Assembly: GCF_000787575.1 (NCBI RefSeq)
Contig: NW_012236511.1
Coordinates: 248,001-312,000 of the forward strand
Source of the DNA: Acytostelium subglobosum LB1
Lineage: Eukaryota > Evosea > Eumycetozoa > Acytosteliales > Acytosteliaceae
Direction of reading: 5' to 3'
Length of the DNA: 64,000 nucleotides
Positions within the stretch are counted from its first letter, which is position 1; every line of letters starts with the position of its first letter. A program made the position numbers and the translations under genes. The notes beneath the pieces are model-generated. The model made no database searches and was not told where the DNA came from. It saw nothing but the letters and a program-made list of their open reading frames with translations. This document shows positions 23,270 to 33,857 of this stretch, piece by piece.

Positions 23270-23403
23270 ACAGTAGTAGTAAAGTAAACATACAAGTATA
23301 CCTAAGATTCATTCATCTTCTCTCTTCGCATTCTTGTTATGTATGTCAACTTGAGCTGATCTTTATTGCATCGCGATCATCATGACCGCCCGCTTTCCTT
23401 CAT

Positions 23404-24748
23404 TTAGTTGGTGGTAGTTGATGTGTCGGAGGTTGTTCCGGTGGTCGAGCCGGTGGTGGATGTGGAGGCGTGCGACGAGGATGAGTGAGATGAGTCGTCG
23501 ACAAACTTGCCAGAGGTGTTGTTGGCAAAGAAGTACAGTTTGAGCAGCAGGGCAAGACCAAGGTGCAAGGCAGCGACCACGGCACAGATGATTAGTGCTC
23601 GCTTGGTGGCATCGCCCTTGAGCGGTGTGAAGATGTTGGTCACGAGGAATGCGCCAGAGACGACGGCGCTCACTCCAATGACAATCCATTGCACAATGCC
23701 AATTGGAATGATGCAGAGGATCGATGCTGGAATGAAAATGAACAGTGAGTAGCCATAGATACACATCATCTCCAACAGACGAACGCCCAGCTTCATCCAC
23801 TTGAACACTCCCCAGAGTATCAATGGAATAATGAGTGCATATCCAATGATGGAGATAGCACTGTAAACCAATCTATGGAAGTCGACTTCCCATGCTATTA
23901 TATGATTGATTGATTGATTGATTGATTGAGTGTTTGAATGTGGGATGGTTCCATGATTGATTGATTGATTGATTGATTGAGTGAGTGAACATGTTAGTGC
24001 TGGCGCGTCCAAGCTGGTCACATGTCATATAGAATCATACTCTTGTGATTGGTGTGGAAGTATTCATTGAGGTTGGCAGTCACAGCGATAAAGAGTACAA
24101 GGGTGATTGTGATCCACCATGGTCCGTACATGTCAGGGTTCTCACGTACCATCTCAAAAAAGGAGAACTTGATTGGGAGCATCGAGCGTAGGATACGATG
24201 ACCGACCTCGACAGTATCGACATTGAACAGGAATCTGTAGTATTGTGGCTGATAGAATCCATATTTCTTCTCTTCACCTGTCGCCTCGTTGTTCAAAGGC
24301 TCGTGTGAGAAGTCGCCTTGAGGTACACCTCCACCTCCAATCCTATCCTTGTTTGAAGTTGATGATGATGATGATGTCGATGGATTGATATCTATCGATG
24401 AATGATCGAAGCCTATTATGTTGTCATACATTGTTTGATTGTTTGATTGATTGTTAGCGAATGTTGAGTGGCCACTCACAAGGGACGACGAATGAACATA
24501 CTCTGGAATTGAAGATCTGGTTGATAGGTTGTTGATTGTTGTGGAGGTGCGCTAGAGAAGTCATCAAAGTTTACATTGGTATTTGTGAATATAGCTTGTG
24601 GTTGACTGGTATACATGTTCTGTGGCTGATGTTGCTGCTGTGGCTGATTCATCGGTTGATGTATATTATTATCATGTGTCGTTATAGGAAGTTCCTCCGT
24701 ATAAAACGGATTACCATCATTCATATTCTTATTATTATTATATGACAT
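23404..24748 (-). CDS. yipf1: Yip1-domain Golgi membrane protein (YIPF1/YIPF2-like)
   Basis: Three exons on the reverse strand (24748-24502, 24412-24041, 23894-23404) give 369 residues. The N-terminal 150 residues are Gln/Asn/Ser-rich and cytosolic. The motif KKYGFYQPQYYRFLFNVDT and MLPIKFSFFE precede five predicted membrane helices (WWITITLVLFIAVTANL, AISIIGYALIIPLILWGVF, YGYSLFIFIPASILCIIPI, IVIGVSAVVSGAFLV, ALIICAVVAALHLGLALLL), the Yip1 fold. YIPF1/2 proteins cycle in the Golgi and bind Rab GTPases. The C-terminus is a Ser/Thr-rich tail. Donors are GTATGT and GTATGA, acceptors AATAG, and each join restores frame with one leftover base. The intron before exon 3 contains TCAATCAA runs in the sense direction. 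Confidence 0.9.
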
Positions 24749-24945
24749 GACTACTCCTCTTCTCTTCTCTTCTTCTCTTCTCTTCTGTTATCTTTATATA
24801 TAAATATATTAATATAACAATGAATTGTGTGATTAATGAATGAATGAAGACTTGTTGGACTTGTCTGACTTCAACAAAAATCAAAAAAGGTGTGAGATCC
24901 AAGCCAGCTGGCATCACCTGTGTCTTGCGGAATGAACTTTGAGAT

Positions 24946-25000
24946 CAAGGGCAAGGGCAAGGGTGAGGGTAAGGGCGAGGGTAAGGGTAGGGTAAGGGTT
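24946..25000 (+). repeat. Second telomere-like G-rich hexamer array
   Basis: GGGCAA, GGGTGA, GGGTAA, GGGCGA and GGGTA units, about nine GGG triplets in a row with 3-nt spacing, between the YIPF gene start and the ankyrin locus end. Same strand and type as the array at 20531-20583. Confidence 0.85.
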
Positions 25001-28000
25001 TATTGTAAACAAACTGTTGACTTGGAAAGTGATGTAATGATAGTATCACATATGTTAATGATGCCAATACTTCCATTGTCAGAGGCATAGTAACGAATAC
25101 TATTGAGTATGGGAATTAGGTATTGTGGATCGATCTTTGCTTGATTGAATGGTGATGAATCACCTTCAAGTAGATAGTGTACCATTGATACTGGTTGTTG
25201 TCCAATGCCTTGTGTATCGAGGACAAGGATGGCAGATGTCTTTGAAGTTGCTCGCTTGTTGTGCATCGTTGGTGAACGAGACGAATAACGTCCAGGTGTC
25301 CTTGTTCACATGCCCAATCAACCAGTTTGGACAATGTATGATAGTGATCACCATCCAACTTGTAGTATTGCTTGTCAATGAGGAATGTGAGCACATGTAT
25401 GTTGGTGATCTTCAATGGGATGACGTCCAGTGCTGTGAGGACACGTTCGTTACCAACTTTGTCAGATGATACCTTGGCCGCCATATGGATTATATACTCA
25501 ATCGATTCAGTGCCATTATATTTGATGCACTCTTCAATCAAATCCGAGATGACCTCACTTCTTAGCGTATAATGTAAGTTCTTTGGCTTGGTATCATAGT
25601 CTGTGAGGTGGGATAGCACTAACTTGATGGTGTCCACTGACTTGGAGGCAGCTATCTTCAATGCCTTGACGAGGTCTCTCTCATTTGCAAGTTTCCATTA
25701 CCATGTTTTGTCAGCATATTGGCCAACTCGATGAATGTGCTCTCGGTAACGTCGCTGTTGGGCATACCCAATTGCTCGATCAATGGACAGAAGAGGCCGA
25801 TGCTGGGAGTCAGTTTATCCTTTCTTCCGGCCTCTTCCATCCTGCTCCCACTGACTCCACAGTGCCACATCTCTCCATATGAGGGTTCGGCGGATGATTG
25901 GTGATGATATTCTTGGCCATGTCAATATCACCAATATCCAGTGCTGTCGCCAATGCTGCTGTATAGTTGGTGTTGTACACCTGGCCATCGTTGCGCTCAA
26001 TCATTTCGATGAGCAAATTGTTTCCAGCTCTGATTGCGCTGGCCATCACCTGATTGTACCGGCCATTGACGGTTGGTCGTAGTGCAAGCAAGAGTTCAAT
26101 CAACTCGATTGACAAGATACTGTGGTGGATGCTGGAGATGCATATCTCATCTCGATCACGGCGGAACGAATGATTGCCCGTATCTTGGGTTGATGACTTT
26201 GCTGGGAGTGGAGAGCTGAGGATGTAGTTGAGAATGTCCAAGTGGCCAGCTCTCAATGCATCCTCAATATACCCCCAAGGTTTGAATGTGTCGCCCAGCA
26301 ACTCTTGTGCACGAAGCAGAATGTTGAAATGTCCTTGGACACTGCTTCACTACAATGATACGTCAATGACCTCATGGCCTCATCGAGATGTGGCGAAGGG
26401 ACATGTGCCATTACCAAGTTTAACGATTCGACGTTGCCATGCTGGCAACATAACTTAATGAGTGACTTGATATAGTATCTGCTATGTTGATCTGCAGCAT
26501 CCTCACTATCACCATTATCGCCCTCATTGCCATCATCGCCATCGCCAGGTGATTGGCTGACCAGGATCTCAACGACTGGTGTTATGTTGAGCTCGATGGC
26601 CTTGAGAAGGAGTACTTTGCCAGTCCTGGTCGTGAGGAGCTTGTTCTTGAGCATCAGTTGTAGCATCTCGACCGCCCATGATTGCTTGAGCGATGCATCG
26701 ACCATGATCTCTGTGAAACTACTCTTCAATGTCTTATCGCCCCATCTCGATTTGTTTCGATCGCCGTCGTCATCCACAAGGCTGAGTTGGATGTCCATCT
26801 CAATGAGCTTGCGGAGGAATGATGGGTGGCGGACATGTGCCAGCACGTTGCCGCTGATGGTGATGCCAGCTGGTTGAAGAGAGTCGAGAGTCAGGACATA
26901 CCTCTCCAACACACTCTCCCAATGTGGATGCGAGCAGGACGACACGTTGGTCACAAAGTGCTTGTCGAAACTGCCGTTTAGACACATGAGGGGATTGGCC
27001 AGAAGCACGTTCATAGCACGTGTATCACATCTGGCAAAGGCTTCAAGAAGTAAAGTCTTGTTGAGACGTAGCTTGTTGCCATTATCATTGTATGATTGAA
27101 GGAACCATTCCGTTGCGCCATATTTGATGTACTCACGCAGGTTGTGATTGTAAAGCAACTGCTTGCCAGTGATCACCTGCTTACGATCAATGCCATGTTT
27201 GTTATGAATCGATCCAATCTGTGACATGATCATCTTGCCGAGCTTCTCATCTCTCATCACCATGTGAAGTGTTGATTCCAACTTGAGTGAGGCCTTGGGT
27301 TGATCAATGTCCATCTCCTGATCGTGATCATCTTGTTGCCTTCTAAATGAGTGATTGAGTGAGTGAGTAAGTCAGAGTGATGGAGTGAATGATATATTGA
27401 TTGAGTGATGCATACACATAGGTTCCATCAAGTTTGTTGATGCGGTCTTTGCAGAGTTTGATGATGCGAGTGGTAACCATCTGATAGGCATAGTCAATCA
27501 TTGCATGAAGTGTTCGCAATTGATTTACTGTCGGCAAGTCAGTGAACGAAGGTGAGTCGAGATGCTTCTCAATAAAGAGGTAATGATTATTGTTGATATG
27601 GTTCATCAGTGATTGGGCATCAAGCTCAGGCACCTCCACCTCTGTATTGGCAAAGCGTTGTTGGATGTATTCCAGGTACCTAGAGTTGTTCTCAATCAAT
27701 GCTTGATAGAATATGTCCTGAAGATGATCGGTCCCCTCCAACTGCTCGTTGGTGAACAATGAGATAATGTGTTTGAACACCTCAAACGATGGGTTGCACA
27801 CTGCCCATGCACATATCTCTGGGTTGCTCTTGACGAATGGGAGTGTGTCCAGTATCAATGTCAGGTTGTCCATTGTGATTGGATGCCAAGCGATCAGTTT
27901 GAGTGCTGCTTTAGTAGCAACCGCTTCATCAGTTTGTTGGCTGGCCAGATGGAGGGCAATGTCCACGTGTCCACTCTGTACCGCCTTGGTCAGACTCCAG

Positions 28001-29319
28001 TCCATGTAGGGAAGATTGAAATGAGTGTGGATTCTCTGCATCAAGCCCAGGGAGGTCTCTGTGGCCAACTCAAACGTCCTGTCGAGCTTATCTGGCTCTG
28101 GTAGGTCGCAGTTGTCGATGAGTTGGCACACTATATCTGGGGTGATGTTGCTGCCTGGCTTGCCAATGGCCTTGACCATGTGGAGGAGTGACTTGCCCTT
28201 GAGAGTAAGACGTGGCGATCGATATGTAGTGATGAGCTGCGCCATTGACGTGGACATCTTCACGCACATCTTTGAATGGAGCACATCAATGCGATCGATA
28301 TGCCCATGGGAGGTTTCTCAATTCGGTCTCTCCTCCAGCGTGGTTGGCGACCCGATGATGATGATGATTCAGAGGCGAGATACTTGAAGAGATGGTTGAT
28401 CATTGTCGGATGTCCATGTTTGGCTGCCTTGCGTATTGCAATGTTGAGGTCTTTCTCCGTGACGTACTCTTTAGTGTTTGGTGAGTTGTAGAGGATGTCA
28501 AAGATGGCGATGTTGCCGTTGCTGGCACAGAACTTCAAGCTATCACTGACGGACCTGTCGAATAAAGAAGGTCTATTGTTTTCTGGGATGTTGTCGACTA
28601 TATACTGGAAGCTGTCCACAAGATTGCATCGTGCACAATGCACCATTGTGTTGCAAAACAGCGACCCCAACGGGTAGAGACTGTCGTACTCCTCGTGCAA
28701 CAACTTGAGCACACCAAGACTGATGCCATGTCTTCTCAGGCAGGATGACGAGAACGAGATCTCATTCATAAATGCGGTGTTCAGCGGGATATATTTGAGT
28801 AGCAGTCGGACGAAATTCTCGAACCGAACCCGGTCGCCTCATGAGATCTGGCAAACGGTGGTGCAGGGTAGCAGAGAGGTAGTGTTGGAGCATCTCGACA
28901 TTACCCGTGTCTAAAAGTCCTGATCCATCCTCTGCCCACATGACCATGTTGGGATGGGCCGCCAGTCTCTTGAATAACGCAGCGTTTTCAAATACCATGG
29001 ACCCGTACAGCAGTACATTGTTGATGGGGTAGTGGTCGGCCACTCTATCGAATGCCTCCAAGAACATTGCTGTGGCGTTGTATTGGAGCATGACGCTGAG
29101 GTCACCATCGGCATACAGTTTGCCACCTTTGATTGTTTTGTACACTTGATGGTCATCGCCAGGTGGTTGAGTGATGTCTGGCCTGGGCAGATTTATCCAT
29201 CGTTTGTGAATATCACTAACATGTCTAAAGATCAATCTACATAATACTTGATTGTGGAACACTGAATGAATACTAATATTTTTGTTGTTGTTGAAATCGC
29301 TTGAAGTCGCCAGCAACAT
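25000..29319 (-). pseudogene. Ankyrin-type repeat protein locus, duplicated halves, six apparent frameshifts
   Basis: A 4.3-kb reverse-strand locus starting at ATG 29319. Both halves begin with related segments (SIHSVFHNQVLCRLIFRHVS near 29270; STLHMVMRDEKLGKMIMSQI near 27280) and continue with ankyrin-like units such as GHVDIALHLASQQ, GHLDILNYILSS and GHLDVIRLVHQR. This is the plan of a large dictyostelid-specific ankyrin family. The halves are joined by a plausible 73-nt intron (27343-27415) that restores frame, so one double-length product is possible; two adjacent genes cannot be excluded. Coding sense jumps frame near 28840, 28315, 26340, 25850, 25690 and 25200 without usable introns. 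Between the jumps the frames remain clean, so this is either a young pseudogene or a stretch with assembly errors. Function unknown; ankyrin units bind proteins. Confidence 0.7.
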
Positions 29320-29862
29320 TATTTTGTTTGTTTGTTTCCAAAGTGGAAACAATTATCACTCACTTATTCTTGAATTGATTGAATGAATGATTGAACTTAG
29401 TATTTGATTTGAATGATTATATAAGTAGTGGAGGTATGTTATCAATTGATCGGTTGTGATATTGAATTGACAGTTACCTGGTGCCACCTTTGCAAAAGGG
29501 ATTTGCCTCATTTGGAAGTTCGGTTCTGAACTCAATCAATATTTGAGTAAACATTGTTATGAGTTGATTGACATGTCCATCCAAATGGATGGTTGGAGTA
29601 GTGATTGAAATTAGCCAATCATGGCCTCAAAAGACCATTAAAGATAGTTCAAAACAGACTTGAACTTCTCATCACTTCAATTTAATTTTATTATCAAGGT
29701 GTGTAGTGAAGTTTGAAAAGAAGTGAATAGTGAACATCAACTCAAATCAACTTCATCATCACTTACACACTCACACAAACATATATTAACATAAACATAA
29801 ACATACTTATACTTTTACATATACATACATATAACTTAATATATATATAATTACATAAAGAT
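29320..29862. promoter_or_regulatory. Divergent spacer upstream of psmA7 and ankyrin locus
   Basis: About 540 bp between two divergent start codons. It contains TTGATTGA runs and an AT-rich ATATA stretch (29757-29860) immediately before the proteasome gene. No gene is seen. Confidence 0.55.
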
Positions 29863-30807
29863 ATGTCATCAGCAAGATACGATAGAGCTATTACAGTGTT
29901 CTCACCAGATGGACATTTATTCCAAGTAGAGTACGCTATGGAGGCCGTGAGAAAGGGAACGGTCGCCGTTGGTGTACGTGGAAAGGATGTCATTGTATTG
30001 GGTGCTGAGAAGAAGTCCACTGCCAAGCTCCAAGACTCACGTTCAGCCAAGAAGATTGTAAAGATTGACGATCATATCTGTCTAACATTTGCTGGTCTGA
30101 CAGCTGACTCTCGTGTTCTAATCAACAAGGTAAAGTAATCATTATCATTGATTGATTGACTGATTGATTGAATGATCACTAACATGTTATTATCTCATAC
30201 TCATACATCATCATCATCATCATCTTCAAAAAGGCATTGATCGAATGTCAATCATACAGACTGTCTTTGGATGATACTCCATCAGTTGAGTACATCTCTA
30301 AATATATCGCAGGAATCCAACAGGTATGATCATGAATGAATGAATGAGTAGTAATAGTAATATGATTGATTGATCACTCACACAAACATAATCATACATA
30401 TAATATATATATAGAGATACACACAGAGTGGAGGAGTTAGACCATTTGGTATATCTACTTTGATCGTTGGCTTTGACTCTGATGGAACACCAAACTTGTT
30501 CCAGACTGACCCATCTGGTTCGTTCTCCTCGTGGAAGGCTGCCGCCATTGGCAGGAACTCAAAGACAGTGAGCGAGTTCCTCGAGAAGAACTATACAGAC
30601 ACCTCTGATCACGAGTCGATCAAGCTGGCAGTCAAAGCGCTGCTGGAGGTCGTCGAGTCTGGAAACAAGAATATCGAAATCGTCGTCATCAGGAGGAATC
30701 AGCCCATCCAGCAGATGGACGAGGCCGACGTCGAGAAGCTGGTCGATGAGGTCGAGAAGGAGAAGGACGAGGAGAAAGTCGAGTCTGGTGTCGCTCCCAA
30801 GAAGTAA
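29863..30807 (+). CDS. psmA7: 20S proteasome subunit alpha type-7 (alpha4)
   Basis: Three exons (29863-30129, 30234-30323, 30415-30807) give 249 residues. The N-terminal alpha signature is complete: [20 protein letters not shown]. Later parts ([78 protein letters not shown]) match alpha4/PSMA7, a structural ring subunit that gates the 20S core. The C-terminal tail is a Lys/Glu-rich helix, as in homologues. Splice joins fall exactly at NK-ALIECQ and QQ-RYTQSGG. The product acts in cytosol and nucleus. Confidence 0.96.
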
Positions 30808-30949
30808 ATGGATTGAATGATTACTTCACTCCATCGATGTACCAACTTGATTCATTCATAACTTCAACAACATGCGCCATGTCCAACACTCAGAGAGATG
30901 ATTGTATAGAAAGAGGAACGATCGGATGCATGGTCCATCCTTCCATCCA

Positions 30950-30972
30950 TTAACCCTAATAAACCCTACCCG
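30950..30972 (-). repeat. Short telomere-like tract
   Basis: Between the convergent psmA7 and WDR33 3' ends the forward strand has TAACCCTAATAAACCCTACCC, that is G-rich GGGTAGGGTTTA/TTAGGGTTA on the reverse strand. It has only four GGG groups and may be chance. Confidence 0.5.
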
Positions 30973-31078
30973 CGGTATCATGGTCGATTGACACTTTATT
31001 AATTAATTGAGAATGATTGAATGATTGATTGATTGAATACTTGAGGTTACTAGTCTAACACCCTTGGACAGGGTTGGT

Positions 31079-33217
31079 TTATTTGCGAGCTTGCTTGCCA
31101 AAGGCTGGAGGTGGCTGCACAATGTGACTGGGAGGCGGTGATATGATATGACCACCAACTGGCGGCTGCATTTGTTGCTGTTGGAATTGTTGTGGCGGGT
31201 GGAAGGGCTGTCCCTGGAATGGTGCCTGTTGTGCATTCATCGGTGGTGAGTGCTGCTGTTGCTGCATATTCTGGAATTGCATTGCGTGTTGTTGTTGTTG
31301 ATGCATCTGGACAGGAGATGGTATTGGAGGGATTGCATGCTGCATTGGCTGCATTGGAGGCTGATGGGGGTATCCTTGGTTGGGAGGGTATCCGCCAGCA
31401 GGGCCCATGTTATTGGGAGGTGATTGGGATTGATATTGAGGCGGAGGTTTGTGTTGGAATGGTTGATTCGGTTGTTGATATGCTGGTGGTTGTTGTTGTT
31501 GGTATGGGTTTGGTTGTTGATGATGTTGTTGAGGTTGAGGTGGTCTAAATGGTTGTTGTTGTTGATATGGATTGGGCATTTGAGTTGCCGCCGCCACCAC
31601 CATTGCTCTCTGATGTATGTGATAGGCCAGGAATGGATAGGCCTGGCAAACTGAACTCTGAACGGACATCAACGTCCTCTTCGTTCTCGGCGTCATTCGA
31701 TCCGCCGTGTGGATTGTTGTATCTGTCCTTCATTGTGTCGCCTGGTCGATTCCTACACCAGAACTTTGTAGTGTAGTCGTTGGAGCCACTGGCCAAGATG
31801 TGTCCGATTGGATGCCACGCTTAGCGACCAGACGCTGGCCTCGTGCGCCTGGTAGATCTCGCCCTGGTGCTGATCCTGGCCGACGATCCAGTACAGGATC
31901 GAGCCGTCAAAGCCACCGCTCACTAGCAGGTTCTCATGGAATGGATGCCAAGCCACGGACGTGACCTCCTTGCCGTGTCCCTTGAATGTCTGCATCTCGC
32001 GCATCGTCCTAATGTCGTAGAGCTTGAGCAGCTGATCGCGACTTGCGCTAACCAGCCAGTTGCCATTCTTGTTCCACTCGACCTGCACGATGGTGTTCTT
32101 GTGGCCGGTGAGCGTACTGATGAGGTCGCCGCTTCGCGCGTCCCAGACCTTGAGATGGTTGTCCTTGGAACCGGACGCGATCACCGACTTTTGAGGATGC
32201 CATGCCACGCACTTGATGTCCCAGCCGTGACCCTTGATCGCTCGCTCTTCAGTGCATCGCGCAAAGTCCCAGATCTTGATGTAGGCGTCGTCACTACACG
32301 ACGCGAACTTGAGGTCGGTTGGCGCGAACGTCAGGTCGCGCAGTGATTCGTTGTGTGCCTGGAACACCTTGACGTTGTTCATGTTTGGCTGCCAGTACTT
32401 GACCAATCCCGCGTCATCGCCCGATATCATCCAGTTCTCATTATGTGACCATGTGATTGCACGCACTGCCTTGTCATGTGCCTGCATGATAGTCTCAAAG
32501 TTGAACGTCAATCCATTCCACAATGTGAACTCTCCACTCGATGATCCCGTAATCAAACGTCTTCCCTCTGGTGTCCACTATTCATTCGAATGAAGTTGAT
32601 TGATTGAGTGATTGATTGGAATAGTTCCAGTGTTTGATTGATTGAGTGAGTAAGTGAGTGAGTGATTGATTGATTGTGTCACATGATGAAGTCGTCTAAC
32701 ATACAGTTACAGCATTGATTGGATATCTAACTTTGTTTGTCGATGTATGAATGAATCTTGTACATAAACTTGTTGTTGGATTGGAGTCTAGCGCGACTGG
32801 AGGAAGGATCTAATGTAGTCAAGTCGTGTGAGTCAATCAATGATGATGTCGATGTCGATGCTATCTTCTTCGCGATAACCATACCTCTTTGATATATATA
32901 GGGTCAGGCTGCACACCGTTAAAGTCTCTGTAGTCGCGTTGATATATTCTTGAGAGATGATACTTGATGAGTGTGGAGTTGAAGTCAACAGTCTTTCTAA
33001 CTACAGCCTTTCTCATTCGCTTGCCATCGTAAACCATCTTTGATGCTTGATAGTTGTTGTAACGATGATGATGATGTCTGTCACCGCCACCGCCTCTATC
33101 GCCTCCGCCTCCACCTCTTTCACCGCCATGATGTCTATCACCTCCTCTGTCGCCTCTATCACCTCGATCGCCTCTATCACCTCCTCCGCCTCCTCCACCG
33201 CCTGAGTAATGTGACAT
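31079..33217 (-). CDS. wdr33: WDR33/Pfs2 mRNA 3'-end processing factor
   Basis: Three exons on the reverse strand (33217-32885, 32809-32705, 32577-31079). Exon 1 starts with a Gly/Asp/Arg/His-rich stretch, then [20 protein letters not shown], the hallmark of WDR33. Exon 2 gives [14 protein letters not shown] and [15 protein letters not shown], exon 3 [20 protein letters not shown] and seven WD40 blades. WDR33 recognises the AAUAAA signal together with CPSF30 in the nuclear cleavage and polyadenylation complex. Two single-base shifts are needed: one at 31821-31822, where an extra A separates VWSL from [15 protein letters not shown], and one near 31580-31600 in a GGT/GGC run before the Gln/Pro-rich C-terminus. 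With both corrected the product would be about 644 residues. As the gene is essential, these are probably sequence errors. Confidence 0.9.
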
Positions 33218-33857
33218 TTTTATATATAAGAGTATGTATGTATGTGTATATGTACAAGGTAGTTGTGAATGAAAGAATGCAAGTTCATTTCAAAACTTCA
33301 TCAACTTTGTCGACTTCACCATTTTCTTTGTTTCCATTCATCTCTTTCACACAATCACAACTGATTGTAGTTGTATGTTATACTCTATCTCGACAGACAT
33401 TGATATATCATCAATATCAATTGGTTGTTAACCTATCTTTCATTAAATGATCATCAATCAATCAATCATTCAACCAGGATATCTATCAATTAATATTAAA
33501 GGTGATGATCATGTCGGGATTGCATCGATGGGTCATTTCAAGATATCACATGATTGATTGATTGATATTTATAAGTTTACTTAAACATATATTATTTACT
33601 TGGCCTGGAAGGTAGCTCCCAAGCCCTGGCTTGAACATGCACGAGGTGGGATGAACCAGGGGTGGTCGAGACCCTGGAACCAAATTTCCACCCTGCCCCT
33701 TTGATCTTTATTCATGCACCAGTCTCATCATTCACACTTCTTCTTCGCTCTACTTCTACATTCATCAATCTAGTTGTAGTTGTAGGTTGTTTGTTTGTTG
33801 TTGTATAATAGGTTGTATATAGTATTGTAGTAGTTTGTGCAATAGTTACAGAGAAGA
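33218..33857. promoter_or_regulatory. Divergent spacer between WDR33 and WDR7 genes
   Basis: About 640 bp between two start codons. It contains a TCAATCAA run (33450-33470) and a hairpin with arms CCAGGG (33656-33661) and CCCTGG (33672-33677) and a 10-nt loop. No gene seen. Confidence 0.55.

Noticed and set aside
33656-33677. Perfect 6-bp hairpin CCAGGG/CCCTGG as a terminator
   Set aside because: It lies upstream of two divergent start codons and eukaryotic Pol II genes do not use such terminators; short enough to be chance.
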